A stretch of 64,000 nucleotides of DNA from JAUWTJ01 sp965603015 (GTDB lineage Bacteria; Pseudomonadota; Alphaproteobacteria; M2410), in assembly GCA_965603015.1 (NCBI GenBank), contig CBFDBJ010000004.1, forward strand, positions 32,529-96,528, in the 5' to 3' direction. This document shows, one piece after another, positions 8,892 to 17,131 of this stretch (position 1 is the stretch's first letter; the number at the start of each line of letters is the position of its first letter). The translations under genes were made by a program, and so were the position numbers. The notes under the pieces were generated by a model. That model made no database searches. It worked only from the letters and a program-made list of their open reading frames with translations, and was not told where the DNA came from.

Positions 8892-9455
8892 ATGCGTGGT
8901 GACGATGAATTGACGGGTGACAGGGCGATTGCAACGATTGCTCCGACAAAGTGGCTGGCGGAATTTGATGAGCCTGTGCAGGATTTTGCAGGTTCGGAAA
9001 TGTTTGCTCGTTTGTTCAAGGATGGCATGGCCCTGGTTGAGGATACCGCAGCCTATCTCGATGGGCCCGGTCGTACGGAATCAAAGCTTCTGCCGCGCAA
9101 GGTTGCTCTCGCCTATGCCGGCGAGAGTATGCGTCTGACGACACGGTTGATGCAGGTCGCCTCATGGCTTTTGGTTCAGCGCGCGATCAAGGAAGGCGAA
9201 ATGGCGCCGGAGGAAGCGTCCGGCGATAAATATCGTTTGAGCGCGCATGAAATTTGTCAGGGGCGATCAATGGATGCCGCTGAGCTTTTGCCGCCACGAT
9301 TACTTGAACTGCTGGAAGTGAGTGAAAAGATTTATGATCGGGTGGACCGGCTTGATGATTCGATGTTCCGCAATCCGGTTGGCCGGACAGAGGTTACGCT
9401 GGTATCAAGACAGCTGTCTCGCCTTGAAGAAGCCTTTGGCGGTCCTGTTCAGTAG
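8892..9455 (+). CDS. rcdA: Regulator of CtrA degradation (RcdA, DUF1465)
   Basis: 187-residue all-helical protein of the DUF1465 family. Landmarks: FAGSEMFARLFKDGMALVED, GRTESKLLPRKVALAYAGES, MRLTTRLMQVASWLLVQRA and DAAELLPPRLLEL. In Caulobacter RcdA is an adaptor that, with CpdR and PopA, delivers CtrA to the ClpXP protease at the G1-S transition. The C-terminal tail is short and polar. The start is not firm: the ATG at 8892 has only a GGGTGGG stretch upstream, and an in-frame GTG exists at 8883. It is followed by two hairpins. Together with a CtrA that ends in Ala-Ala (58 kb), it implies a conserved proteolytic circuit. Confidence 0.87.
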   Translation: MRGDDELTGDRAIATIAPTKWLAEFDEPVQDFAGSEMFARLFKDGMALVEDTAAYLDGPGRTESKLLPRKVALAYAGESMRLTTRLMQVASWLLVQRAIKEGEMAPEEASGDKYRLSAHEICQGRSMDAAELLPPRLLELLEVSEKIYDRVDRLDDSMFRNPVGRTEVTLVSRQLSRLEEAFGGPVQ

Positions 9456-9482
9456 TTGAACAGAACCAGTGTTCGGAAGGGG

Positions 9483-9515
9483 GCCTGTTTCGCTATCCCC
9501 TGGAGTGAAACAGGC
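9483..9515 (+). terminator. Hairpin after rcdA
   Basis: GCCTGTTTC (9483-9491) pairs perfectly with GAAACAGGC (9507-9515) across a 15-base loop. No T-run follows, so it may protect the message end or only help the stronger terminator just downstream. Confidence 0.5.
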
Positions 9516-9521
9516 ACAAAC

Positions 9522-9555
9522 AAAAACGCCGCAGCTTTTACAGCGCGGCGTTTTT
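9522..9555. terminator. Bidirectional rho-independent terminator between rcdA and the psd-pssA operon
   Basis: AAAAACGCCGC (9522-9532) pairs with GCGGCGTTTTT (9545-9555). The A-run on one side and T-run on the other allow termination of rcdA on the plus strand and of psd-pssA on the minus strand. A hairpin with nearly the same stem occurs downstream of rpmE. Confidence 0.85.
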
Positions 9556-9568
9556 CTTGTTTGGGCAA

Positions 9569-9652
9569 TCAGCAAGGGACGATGACTCCAAATGTCTTGT
9601 CATAGACCGGGGCCCACCGGGCACAGGAGAATTGAATTGCCTTGATATCCAT
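9569..9652 (-). pseudogene. 27-codon remnant resembling the N-terminus of phosphatidylethanolamine N-methyltransferase (pmtA)
   Basis: The ATG at 9652 lies one base after the pssA stop codon. The frame gives 27 residues, MDIKAIQFSCARWAPVYDKT followed by FGVIVPC, then a stop and the operon terminator. The segment ARWAPVYDKTFG matches the conserved start of the Rhodobacter-type, SAM-dependent PmtA family (about 200 residues), just before its SAM-binding domain. No SAM-binding motif or later pmtA sequence remains. The position after psd and pssA fits, since PmtA methylates the phosphatidylethanolamine those enzymes make. It looks like a deletion remnant; a functional peptide is less likely. The match is from memory of the family. 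Confidence 0.6.
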
Positions 9653-9653
9653 T

Positions 9654-10463
9654 TCAGGACTTTTTCCGTTTTGAGGGTGCTTTCCCCGCAAGCAAGGCCC
9701 ATATGACCAGGCCAACGTAGAGCAGGGAAAGGGCGACCAGGGTGATCCAGGCATAGGTCAGGACTGCAGCGCCGATAAAGACAAAGCCAACGATGAGGAA
9801 TTTCACATTCTCTCGCGACACGGTCATGGCTCTGAACGACCAGGTGGGAATGCGGCTGATCAGCAAAAGACCGACGCCGATCATGTAAAAGCAGATGATG
9901 CCCGCAGGCACAAGCGGCGCATCCGCGATGGCGAAGGACGCGAACATGGGCATCATAACCAGGCCCGCTCCGGCGGGGGACGGCACGCCGGTATAGTAAC
10001 CACCATCGTCGTCCTCAATATCAGATTTATGGACGACATTGAACCGCGCCAGGCGCAGAACGCAACACACCGCAAAAATCAGTACAGATATCCACCCGGC
10101 ACTGGGCATGTCCTGCAGCGCCCAGAAATAAATCACCAGCGGCGGCGCTACACCGAAATTGACAAAATCGGCCAGGGAATCCAGCTCGGCGCCCATTTTA
10201 CTGTCGCTCTTGAGCAAGCGCGCCAGCTTCCCGTCCAGTCCGTCAAGCACACCGGCGGCCAGGACCAGCAGAACGGCGCGTTCATAATCTCCCTGAAACC
10301 CGAACCGGATCGCCGTCAGGCCCGCGCAAATTGCCACGATGGTCAACAGATTGGGCAGGAGGTGAATGACCGGCAGGTCGGGCTTTAATCTGCTGTGGCT
10401 TTTGCCCGGAAGCCTGTCTGAAACAGGGGTATCTGAAATATGGCTGTCTGGCGGGTGTTGCAT
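9654..10463 (-). CDS. pssA: CDP-diacylglycerol-serine O-phosphatidyltransferase
   Basis: Integral membrane enzyme of 269 residues that makes phosphatidylserine from CDP-diacylglycerol and serine, the step before Psd. The CDP-alcohol phosphatidyltransferase motif D-G-x-D-G-x-x-A-R-x8-G-x3-D-x3-D is complete (VLDGLDGKLARLL, then SKMGAELDSLAD), near residues 95-120. About seven hydrophobic helices surround it. The C-terminus is basic (KAPSKRKKS). It starts three bases after the psd stop with GGAAGGAC upstream, so the two genes form an operon. The first 25 residues are polar and variable. Confidence 0.95.
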   Translation of the reverse strand: MQHPPDSHISDTPVSDRLPGKSHSRLKPDLPVIHLLPNLLTIVAICAGLTAIRFGFQGDYERAVLLVLAAGVLDGLDGKLARLLKSDSKMGAELDSLADFVNFGVAPPLVIYFWALQDMPSAGWISVLIFAVCCVLRLARFNVVHKSDIEDDDGGYYTGVPSPAGAGLVMMPMFASFAIADAPLVPAGIICFYMIGVGLLLISRIPTWSFRAMTVSRENVKFLIVGFVFIGAAVLTYAWITLVALSLLYVGLVIWALLAGKAPSKRKKS

Positions 10464-10466
10464 GGG

Positions 10467-11159
10467 TCAGTCTGTCCTTCCGTCGCGGGCATCTTCTGAA
10501 GACTGCAAATCTGCCACAACCGTCTCGCCCGCAACCATGGTTTGGCCCAGGCTGACCTGCGGCTCCACGCCCTCGGGTAAATACACATCCAGCCGGGAGC
10601 CAAACCGGATCAGACCAAATCGTTCCCCGGTTTTCACATTTTGCTCCGGCTTAACAAAGCAAACGATGCGCCGCGCAACCAGACCTGCAATTTGTACAAC
10701 AGCAATTTGTCGCCCGTCATCCATCTTTATACACAGACTGTTGCGTTCATTATCGACACTGGCCTTGTCCAGCGACGCGTTGAGAAACTTGCCCGGTCGG
10801 TAGGCAATGGCCGTGACTTCTCCTTCTATCGGTGCCCGGTTCACATGACAATTGAACACGTTCATAAAGACGCTGATGCGGGTCAACGCCTGTGATGACA
10901 TGCCAAGTTCGACGGGTGGGACTGCTTTTTCGATTAACGAAACGATGCCGTCCGCCGGGCTGACGATCAGTCCTGCGCGCACCGGAGTGGTGCGCCTGGG
11001 GTCACGGAAGAAATAGTAACACCAGACGGTCAGACCGACGCCGATCCAGCCAAGGAAACTCGAAAGCAGAAAAAGTAACAAGGTGACGACGGCAAAGACG
11101 GTGACGAATTTTTTGCCCTCCGGGTGCATCGGCTTCAGAAATGTTTCGAGCATTGTCAT
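10467..11159 (-). CDS. psd: Phosphatidylserine decarboxylase proenzyme
   Basis: 230-residue short-form Psd that converts phosphatidylserine to phosphatidylethanolamine in the inner membrane. An N-terminal hydrophobic region of two helices (FVTVFAVVTLLLFLLSSFLG onward) anchors it. Further landmarks are SPADGIVSLIEKAV, SVFMNVFNCHVNRAP and the self-cleavage site GLIRFGSRLDVYLP, where Gly-Ser is the pyruvoyl-forming pair of this subfamily. Normal length for the short form. It is the first gene of the psd-pssA pair, preceded by a 233-base gap that holds the rpmE terminator. Confidence 0.95.
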   Translation of the reverse strand: MTMLETFLKPMHPEGKKFVTVFAVVTLLLFLLSSFLGWIGVGLTVWCYYFFRDPRRTTPVRAGLIVSPADGIVSLIEKAVPPVELGMSSQALTRISVFMNVFNCHVNRAPIEGEVTAIAYRPGKFLNASLDKASVDNERNSLCIKMDDGRQIAVVQIAGLVARRIVCFVKPEQNVKTGERFGLIRFGSRLDVYLPEGVEPQVSLGQTMVAGETVVADLQSSEDARDGRTD

Positions 11160-11314
11160 TGATGTTGTGCCTGGCAGGTTGTTTAAAAGAGTTTGTCGTC
11201 AGGATCGTGAAAGTAGCATGGTACACTTGTCCGCGCCAAATACCATATTTGAACATTACACAGGCACATTCCGCAGCGCCATTTGCTGCGTCGCGAAAGC
11301 GGAATTAACACAAG

Positions 11315-11350
11315 AAAAAACGCCGCGCTTTGACAAGCTGCGGCGTTTTT
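11315..11350 (-). terminator. Rho-independent terminator after rpmE
   Basis: CGCCGC (11321-11326) pairs with GCGGCG (11340-11345), flanked by A6 at 11315-11320 and T5 at 11346-11350. On the minus strand it lies about 40 bases after the rpmE stop codon. It may also block transcription in the other direction. Confidence 0.8.
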
Positions 11351-11392
11351 CGGTGTTCTGCAGGCTTTTGCCTTGCGCTTTCGCTAGCCCGA

Positions 11393-11617
11393 TTAGCTGG
11401 CGAGGAAACCTTCGAATTTCTTTTTGAATTTGCCAACACGGCCAGCAGCATCGACGAGATGGTGGCTGCCACCGGTCCACGCCGGATGGGAGGTCGGGTC
11501 AATATCAAGGGTCAGGGTGTCGCCTGCCGAGCCGTAGGTAGAACGGGTCTCGTAAGTGGTCCCGTCGGTCATCACAACGGTGATCATATGATAATCGGGA
11601 TGGATGTCTTGCTTCAT
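11393..11617 (-). CDS. rpmE: 50S ribosomal protein L31
   Basis: 74-residue ribosomal protein L31. It begins MKQDIHPDYHMITVVMTDGT and has the family signature DIDPTSHPAWTGG. No cysteine is present, so this is the zinc-free (C-minus) form. GGAG about nine bases upstream supports the ATG at 11617. The gene is monocistronic, with its own terminator, and diverges from the ABC exporter gene. Confidence 0.97.
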   Translation of the reverse strand: MKQDIHPDYHMITVVMTDGTTYETRSTYGSAGDTLTLDIDPTSHPAWTGGSHHLVDAAGRVGKFKKKFEGFLAS

Positions 11618-11888
11618 AACCTGAACTCCGGAATGCCCGTTTGAGGGCGCTTTTTCTTACTCGAGCGCCAGTTGCATAACCGCAATGTCGCCAAAAACGA
11701 GCCCGGTATATACAGGCAGGCTATGGGCTCCGCAAGGGAAAAACCGGCTCGTCGCAAGGGAAAATCTCCCACAATCGATCACATGTGGCGATTATCGCCT
11801 TGCATTGATGGCGCGAAGCACTGATTTTGACGAGCACGGGGCGCAAAGCTCCGGTTTGTGCGGGATTCAAACCTTTGAAGAGGGATTT

Positions 11889-13736
11889 ATGGCGAGACGT
11901 GGTTCGGGTAGCAAAGACCTCGAGGATCGCCCCACCTCGCGGAATGTCGGTGCCTTGCGCGGCCTTGTGCCCTTCGTTCTGAGATACAAGGCGCGCCTCG
12001 CCCTGATCTTTATCATGTTGTCGGTGGCTTCAGCGGCGACGCTGGCGATGCCTTACGGGGTTGGTATCCTGATCGACAACGGGTTTTCGGACGGGCCGAC
12101 CGGGGAAGGCACAGGCGATATTGATCAATATTTTGGTTTCTTTCTTGCCCTGGCGACGGTGCTGGCACTGTCCTCGGCAGGGCGCTTTTACTTTGTTATG
12201 TGGATGGGCGAACGGGTTGTCGCCGACGTGCGCAAAGCCGTCTACCGGCATCTGATGGACCTGAGCCCGAGCTTTTATGAAAAGACCAAAACCGGTGAAA
12301 TTCTCTCTCGGCTCACCACGGACACGACGCTTATTCAGTCAGTGGTGGGCGCCAGTGCCTCGATCGCGCTGCGCAATGTCTTCATGCTGATTGGTGCCCT
12401 TGGTCTGCTGATTTATACCAGTCCGAGGCTGTCGGCCTATTTTGTTATTCTCGCACCGATGGTCATCCTGCCGCTTATTGTTGTTGGCCGCCGTGTCCGC
12501 GGGCAATCCAGTCAGGCCCAGGAGAAAGTCGCCGACACAAGCGCGCTTGCCGGCGAAAGCCTCGCCGCTATCCAGACCGTGCAGAGCTATACGCAAGAAA
12601 AAAGGGAAGCGTTCCGGTTTGATGAGGCTACGGAATTTGCTTTCAAGGCGGGCAAGCGGCGCATTTCATCGCAGGCTGCATTGACGGCGACCATCATCTT
12701 TCTGGTTTTTGCAGGCATCGTTGGCGTGCTATGGGCTGGCGCGCGCCTTGTTGCCTCCGATCCTGATTTTACCGGCGGGACTCTTGCCCAGTTTATTCTT
12801 TACTCAGTACTGGCTGCCAGCTCTATGGGTGCGCTCAGCGAGGTCTGGAGCGAGGTTCAAAGGGCCTCCGGGGCTGCCGAGCGCCTTATGGAACTGCTGA
12901 ACATATCGAGCGATATTATTGCGCCGGAGACACCCGAGAGGTTGCCTGATCGGGTCGAGGGTGCCCTGGTGTTTGACAATGTCACGTTCAAATATCCGAC
13001 CCGTGATCATGTGGAAGTCTTGCAAGAGTTTTGCCTCCAGATCGCCCCGGGTGAAAAGATCGCGCTGGTTGGCCCCTCGGGCGCGGGCAAGACCACGGTC
13101 TTCCAACTGCTGTTGCGGTTCTATGATCCGCGCAAGGGGGGCATTACCATCGAGGGCAGGGATCTGCGCACCCTTGATCCTGTTGATCTAAGAAACCAGT
13201 TTTCGGTGGTCTCGCAAGACCCGGTTATTTTTGGAACCACGGCGCGCGCGAATATTCTTTATGGCCGCCCTGACGCCAGCGACCAGGATGTTGAGGCGGC
13301 AGCCGAGGCAGCAACTGCGGACCGGTTCCTTGAAGCTTTGCCGCAAGGTTACGATACGGACCTGGGGCCAAATGGAGTGACGTTATCGGGTGGGCAGCGG
13401 CAACGGGTGGCCATTGCCCGGGCGGTGCTGCGTGATGCGCCCATTCTCCTGCTCGACGAGGCAACAAGCGCGCTTGATTCAGAAAGCGAGAGCCTCGTGC
13501 AAGGTGCCCTCGACAAGCTGATGGAAGGCCGCACGACGCTGATCATTGCGCACAGGCTTTCAACGATCCTCAAGGCTGACCGGATCGTGGTTCTCGACGA
13601 GGGGCGGATTGTTGATATCGGGCGGCACGACGAACTGGTGGCAAAAGGCGGCCTTTACGCCCGGCTGGCGGAACTTCAATTTAATGCTAAGATAACCGAC
13701 ATTCGCGCCCACACGACTGGGGACACAAGAGGGTAA
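11889..13736 (+). CDS. MsbA-like ABC exporter (fused permease and ATPase)
   Basis: 615-residue half-transporter that would act as a homodimer in the inner membrane. Residues about 40-330 hold six membrane helices of the exporter type-1 domain. The C-terminal ATPase has Walker A GPSGAGKTT, Q-loop VSQDPVIF, signature LSGGQRQRVAIARA, Walker B ILLLDEATSALD and switch AHRLST. The frame is open from 11685, but GAAGAGGG before the ATG at 11889 and the start of similarity favour 11889. Members export lipid A, other lipids or drugs; the close MsbA-like form is common in alphaproteobacteria. Exact cargo unknown. Confidence 0.92.
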   Translation: MARRGSGSKDLEDRPTSRNVGALRGLVPFVLRYKARLALIFIMLSVASAATLAMPYGVGILIDNGFSDGPTGEGTGDIDQYFGFFLALATVLALSSAGRFYFVMWMGERVVADVRKAVYRHLMDLSPSFYEKTKTGEILSRLTTDTTLIQSVVGASASIALRNVFMLIGALGLLIYTSPRLSAYFVILAPMVILPLIVVGRRVRGQSSQAQEKVADTSALAGESLAAIQTVQSYTQEKREAFRFDEATEFAFKAGKRRISSQAALTATIIFLVFAGIVGVLWAGARLVASDPDFTGGTLAQFILYSVLAASSMGALSEVWSEVQRASGAAERLMELLNISSDIIAPETPERLPDRVEGALVFDNVTFKYPTRDHVEVLQEFCLQIAPGEKIALVGPSGAGKTTVFQLLLRFYDPRKGGITIEGRDLRTLDPVDLRNQFSVVSQDPVIFGTTARANILYGRPDASDQDVEAAAEAATADRFLEALPQGYDTDLGPNGVTLSGGQRQRVAIARAVLRDAPILLLDEATSALDSESESLVQGALDKLMEGRTTLIIAHRLSTILKADRIVVLDEGRIVDIGRHDELVAKGGLYARLAELQFNAKITDIRAHTTGDTRG

Positions 13737-13783
13737 TCGGGGAGATCCGGGCGCATCTGACCTTCTAAAGAGGGGGAGTTTTT

Positions 13784-14890
13784 ATGCGCGCGGGCGGTGT
13801 TATTCTCAGTTTGATTATTGTCGGAGCCTGTCTTGGCGGGATCCGGGTTTTCGGGACGCTGAAAGATGGCGGCGTCTTTGCGACCATTGAAACGGATCAC
13901 GATCTGAGTTGCACCCAGGTGCTGGGTGTCCCGGGGCCTGAAGATCTTGTCATTGATCGTGCGAGCGGTGTGATTTTTGTTTCATCTCATGACCGTCGGG
14001 CGGAAGGCGTTTTTGCCGGTGCGGAGAATGACGTTCGCGGAGGCATCTATGCCTATGATCTTGCCCGTCCGTCTGAAGGGTTCGTCGAGTTGACTGCACT
14101 GGAGGAAGGTGCGGCAGGGCCGAGCGACTTTCGCCCACACGGACTTTCTCTCTACACGGCGCCGGATGGCAACAAGACGCTCATGGTCATTAATCATCCC
14201 TTTGGTGCGGAAAGTACCGTGGAGATTTATGACGTGATTGATCCAGCAGGTGAAGCCGTGCCCGGCGACTTTCCCCGCCTGGCTCACCGCGTGACCGTAA
14301 CCGGCTCTTCTCTCATTTCGCCGAATGATCTGGTCGCCGTGGACGCAGTTCGTTTCTATGCCACAAATGATCATGGCTTGAGGCATCCAACCGCTCGCAT
14401 GCTGGAAGATTACTTGCGGCTTAATATGGGGTCGGTGGTTTACTTTGATGGTGAGACATTCAGTACCGTGCTGGACGGATTGACCTATGCCAACGGAATA
14501 GAAGTGGGTGCGGCGGGAGATAAAATCTTTGTCGCCGAGACGACAGACAACAGGCTTTCCGCGTTGTCCGTCGCTCCCGAGACCGGCCACCTCGTACTCG
14601 AAAGAGAGTGGGATCTGGAATTTGGTGTTGATAACATTGACCGTGCAGGAGATGGCAGTCTCCTGGTCGGCGGGCACCCTAAAATACTGGATTTTGCGGC
14701 CCATGCGGAGGACCCCCGGGTCATGTCGCCGGGGCGGGTTGTTCGCATTGATCCTGGCAGTAGCGGGGATCCGGCCACCTTGTTTCAGACGGACGGGGAC
14801 ATTTTGTCCGGACTGTCCGTTGCTGCCGAGTATGATGGCAAGATCGTAATGGGGCAGGTTTTTGGTGACGGTCTGCTGGTCTGTGAATAG
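13784..14890 (+). CDS. Paraoxonase/arylesterase-like beta-propeller protein, probably exported
   Basis: 368-residue protein with an uncleaved-anchor-like or signal segment at residues 1-20 (VILSLIIVGACLGGIRVF) and a six-bladed propeller related to serum paraoxonase and SMP-30. Calcium-site-like landmarks are GPEDLVIDRASGVIFVSSHD, FRPHGLSL, SPNDLVAVDAVRFYATNDHG, TYANGIEV and GVDNIDRAGDG; in the paraoxonase family the Asn and Asp of such loops bind the catalytic calcium. It may hydrolyse lactones or aryl esters in the periplasm (inference). GGGGGAG upstream gives a strong start. It lies 47 bases after the ABC exporter gene, so co-transcription is likely. Confidence 0.82.
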   Translation: MRAGGVILSLIIVGACLGGIRVFGTLKDGGVFATIETDHDLSCTQVLGVPGPEDLVIDRASGVIFVSSHDRRAEGVFAGAENDVRGGIYAYDLARPSEGFVELTALEEGAAGPSDFRPHGLSLYTAPDGNKTLMVINHPFGAESTVEIYDVIDPAGEAVPGDFPRLAHRVTVTGSSLISPNDLVAVDAVRFYATNDHGLRHPTARMLEDYLRLNMGSVVYFDGETFSTVLDGLTYANGIEVGAAGDKIFVAETTDNRLSALSVAPETGHLVLEREWDLEFGVDNIDRAGDGSLLVGGHPKILDFAAHAEDPRVMSPGRVVRIDPGSSGDPATLFQTDGDILSGLSVAAEYDGKIVMGQVFGDGLLVCE

Positions 14891-14893
14891 AGG

Positions 14894-15928
14894 CTATCGT
14901 TCTGTCAGCTTGAATTCGATGCGGCGATTGCGGCGCAGTGCCGAGTTGGTCCCGGATGCATCGAGTGGCTGGAATTCGCCAAATCCGGCAGCAACCAGAT
15001 GGTTCGGATCGACCCCTTCGCCGACAAGGAAAGTGACCACGGAAATTGCGCGGGCACTTGAGAGGTGCCAGTTTGACGGAAATTGCGGCGTCTTGATCGG
15101 CACGGCATCGGAATGGCCGTCGACCCGCAGTATCCATTTTATGTCGTCCGGTATCGAAGTCGTAATCTCTCGCAAGGCACCTGCCACCTTCTTCAGTTCC
15201 GAGCGACCCGCCGGGTTTATATCTGCCGATCCGGAGTCAAACAGAACCTCCGACTGCAGAATAAACCGATCTCCAACGACCTCAATATCGTCGCGGTCCC
15301 CCAGGGCCGTTCTGAGGCGGCCAAAGAATTCGGAGCGATAGCGGGCCAGTTCCTGAACCTTTTGAGCCAAGGCGGCATTGAGACGTTTGCCCAGGTTGGC
15401 AATCTCGGCCTGAGAGGCGGTGTCGCGTGCCTCCGAGGCATCCAGTGTTGCCTGCAGACTGGCAATCTGTTGGCGCAGGGCTGCCATCTGCTGATTGAGC
15501 AGTTCGACCAGCGCCCGGGCCTCCGCAGACAATGCTTTTTCATCATCAACGGTACTTTCAAGACCGCGAATATCGCCTTCCGCTTCGGCCAGAAGTCCCT
15601 GAAGGTGGATGATCCGGGCGTTGGCGGCATCGCTGGTATCGTCGGTTGATACGAGCGTTGCGGAGAGCTGCGCCATTTGCATCTCATAGCCGCTTGCCCG
15701 GTCTTTTTCCAGATCGAGCAGTTCGGCGAGTTCGGCAATCCGGGCGTTCAGCCGCTCCATCGCCTCATCGCGGCCGTTTAACGCCTGGCCGAGAAAAAAC
15801 TGGGCCAGCACAAAGATTGACAGGAGGAAGACAAGAACCAGCAGAAGCGTTGTCAGGGCATCGACGAAGCCTGGCCAATAGTCTGCGGAAAAGCCGCGGG
15901 ATCGTCTGGTTCGGGCGCTGCGAGCCAT
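14894..15928 (-). CDS. MotB/OmpA-like protein with long coiled coil
   Basis: 344-residue inner-membrane protein. A single membrane helix at about 22-44 (WPGFVDALTTLLLVLVFLLS) follows a basic N-terminus. Residues about 50-195 form a long heptad-rich coiled coil, and the C-terminal 130 residues are an OmpA-like peptidoglycan-binding domain (VLFDSGSADINPAGRSELKK, LRVDGHSDAVP, NWHLSSARA, RRNRRIEFKL). The helix carries an Asp (FVDALT) as MotB and TolR do for proton flow. It is five bases downstream of a MotA/TolQ-like gene, so the pair should form an ion-driven envelope machine. It is not next to flagellar genes, and the coiled coil is longer than in flagellar MotB. Confidence 0.85.
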   Translation of the reverse strand: MARSARTRRSRGFSADYWPGFVDALTTLLLVLVFLLSIFVLAQFFLGQALNGRDEAMERLNARIAELAELLDLEKDRASGYEMQMAQLSATLVSTDDTSDAANARIIHLQGLLAEAEGDIRGLESTVDDEKALSAEARALVELLNQQMAALRQQIASLQATLDASEARDTASQAEIANLGKRLNAALAQKVQELARYRSEFFGRLRTALGDRDDIEVVGDRFILQSEVLFDSGSADINPAGRSELKKVAGALREITTSIPDDIKWILRVDGHSDAVPIKTPQFPSNWHLSSARAISVVTFLVGEGVDPNHLVAAGFGEFQPLDASGTNSALRRNRRIEFKLTER

Positions 15929-15933
15929 GAATA

Positions 15934-16893
15934 TTACCTCTGGCGATCAGCACTATCGAAAAGGGCGATGGGGTCTTCTGCGGCTTTGACAAGGCGATCA
16001 ATGGCGGGTTTCAATGCCTCTGCACTTTCCTTGCTCGATGATGCGGTCATTCCCGATATCGTATGTTCCAGCGACCGGATTGCGCCATAAAGCTTGTTGA
16101 TGGCCTCATGATTGAGCCCGCCGCCGCCGGAAGGGGACCCGCCGTCGGTACTGACTTGCGTGCGGGTCGACAAATATTCCTCAAGTTCGTTGTAGAACCG
16201 GTTTTGCGCCTGGCCCGCCCGCAGATCGAGGAACCCCAGGACGAGAGACCCCGACAGGCCGAAGAGAGACGATGAGAAGGCAATGGCCATGCCGCTCAGG
16301 GGCGCTTCGAGGCCGGCGATGAGTTCTTCAAACACGGACTGTGAGGCGCCGGCAGCAGGTGTCAGGGCACGGATGGATTCAGATACAGCGGTAATTGTCT
16401 GGAGCAAGCCCCAGAACGTTCCCAGCAGTCCGAGGAACACAAGCAACCCGATCATGTAGCGTGAAATCTCGCGGCTCTCGTCAAGGCGCGATCCGATGGA
16501 ATCAAGAATTGAACCAAGGGCTGTTGCCGAAAGCGAGGTTGGTCCGCTGCGGTCACGTAACATGGCGGCCATAGGGGCGACGAGTTCCGGCGGCGCATAG
16601 TCGTGATGGCTCCCGATCCGGCCGGGTGCGCCGTGGTCATCCATGCGGAAATTCTCGATCCACTGGACAGATGGTGTGAGACGGAAGACCTGTGCGAATG
16701 TGTAGATGATGCCGACAAGCAGGACGCCCAGGATCAGGCCATTGAGAAAGACATTGGCCCCAAAGGCCTGCACGATCCGGTCAAACAGAGCGGCGGCGAT
16801 CAGGCTGGCGATAATGAGAAAAAGCACCATGCCTGCCGCATAACGGCTCGGCCGGGTCATCCTGAAATAATCACTGTCATCTCTTCGGGCCAT
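15934..16893 (-). CDS. MotA/TolQ/ExbB-like proton channel subunit
   Basis: 319-residue membrane protein paired with the downstream MotB/OmpA-like gene. Two N-terminal helices (MVLFLIIASLIAAALF; FLNGLILGVLLVGIIYTFAQV) precede a cytosolic stretch. The MotA/TolQ core is MIGLLVFLGLLGTFWGLLQT and MAIAFSSSLFGLSGSLVLGF, with the conserved G-x-x-G-T-x-x-G pattern. The C-terminal region is polar and cytosolic. GGAGAAG nine bases upstream fixes the ATG at 16893, not the longer frame to 16977. Such pairs have been described as flagellar-motor-like proteins of unknown role in alphaproteobacteria. Confidence 0.83.
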   Translation of the reverse strand: MARRDDSDYFRMTRPSRYAAGMVLFLIIASLIAAALFDRIVQAFGANVFLNGLILGVLLVGIIYTFAQVFRLTPSVQWIENFRMDDHGAPGRIGSHHDYAPPELVAPMAAMLRDRSGPTSLSATALGSILDSIGSRLDESREISRYMIGLLVFLGLLGTFWGLLQTITAVSESIRALTPAAGASQSVFEELIAGLEAPLSGMAIAFSSSLFGLSGSLVLGFLDLRAGQAQNRFYNELEEYLSTRTQVSTDGGSPSGGGGLNHEAINKLYGAIRSLEHTISGMTASSSKESAEALKPAIDRLVKAAEDPIALFDSADRQR

Positions 16894-17047
16894 GAGCTTG
16901 TCTCTTCTCCATGCAAAGGCGTGCAAAGGTATGGCTTTCGTGCACAACAATAGCGGCGAAACGCCCCGATTTGGCACCCAAAGGGCGCCTGGCGTGTCGC
17001 ATAGCCATCATGCTGCAAGACTGTGGCCACATCCAGGCTTTACCACT

Positions 17048-17116
17048 AAATGGGGTCAGGCACTAACTGCGCTCAACATGGTACCATGATCTGCCAAATG
17101 GTGTCTGACCCCATTT
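17048..17116. repeat. REP/REPIN-like inverted repeat (TGGGGTCAG type)
   Basis: AAATGGGGTCAGGCAC (17048-17063) is matched in inverted form by GTGTCTGACCCCATTT (17101-17116) with one mismatch. The spacer contains the palindrome CATGGTACCATG. Ends of the form AAATGGGGTCAG are known to me from elements mobilised by REP-associated IS200-like transposases, none of which is in the window. It lies between the motA-like promoter side and the 3' end of the inositol-phosphatase gene and may also end transcription. Confidence 0.6.
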
Positions 17117-17131
17117 GGGGAATACATGGTA

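Noticed and set aside
8831..8902. 23-codon leader frame overlapping the rcdA start
   Set aside because: GGAG is only three bases from its ATG and nothing in the peptide suggests a leader function; mentioned only in passing.
9556..9653. Possible tRNA or small RNA between pssA and the terminator
   Set aside because: No cloverleaf or conserved T-loop was seen; the pmtA-like frame explains the segment better.
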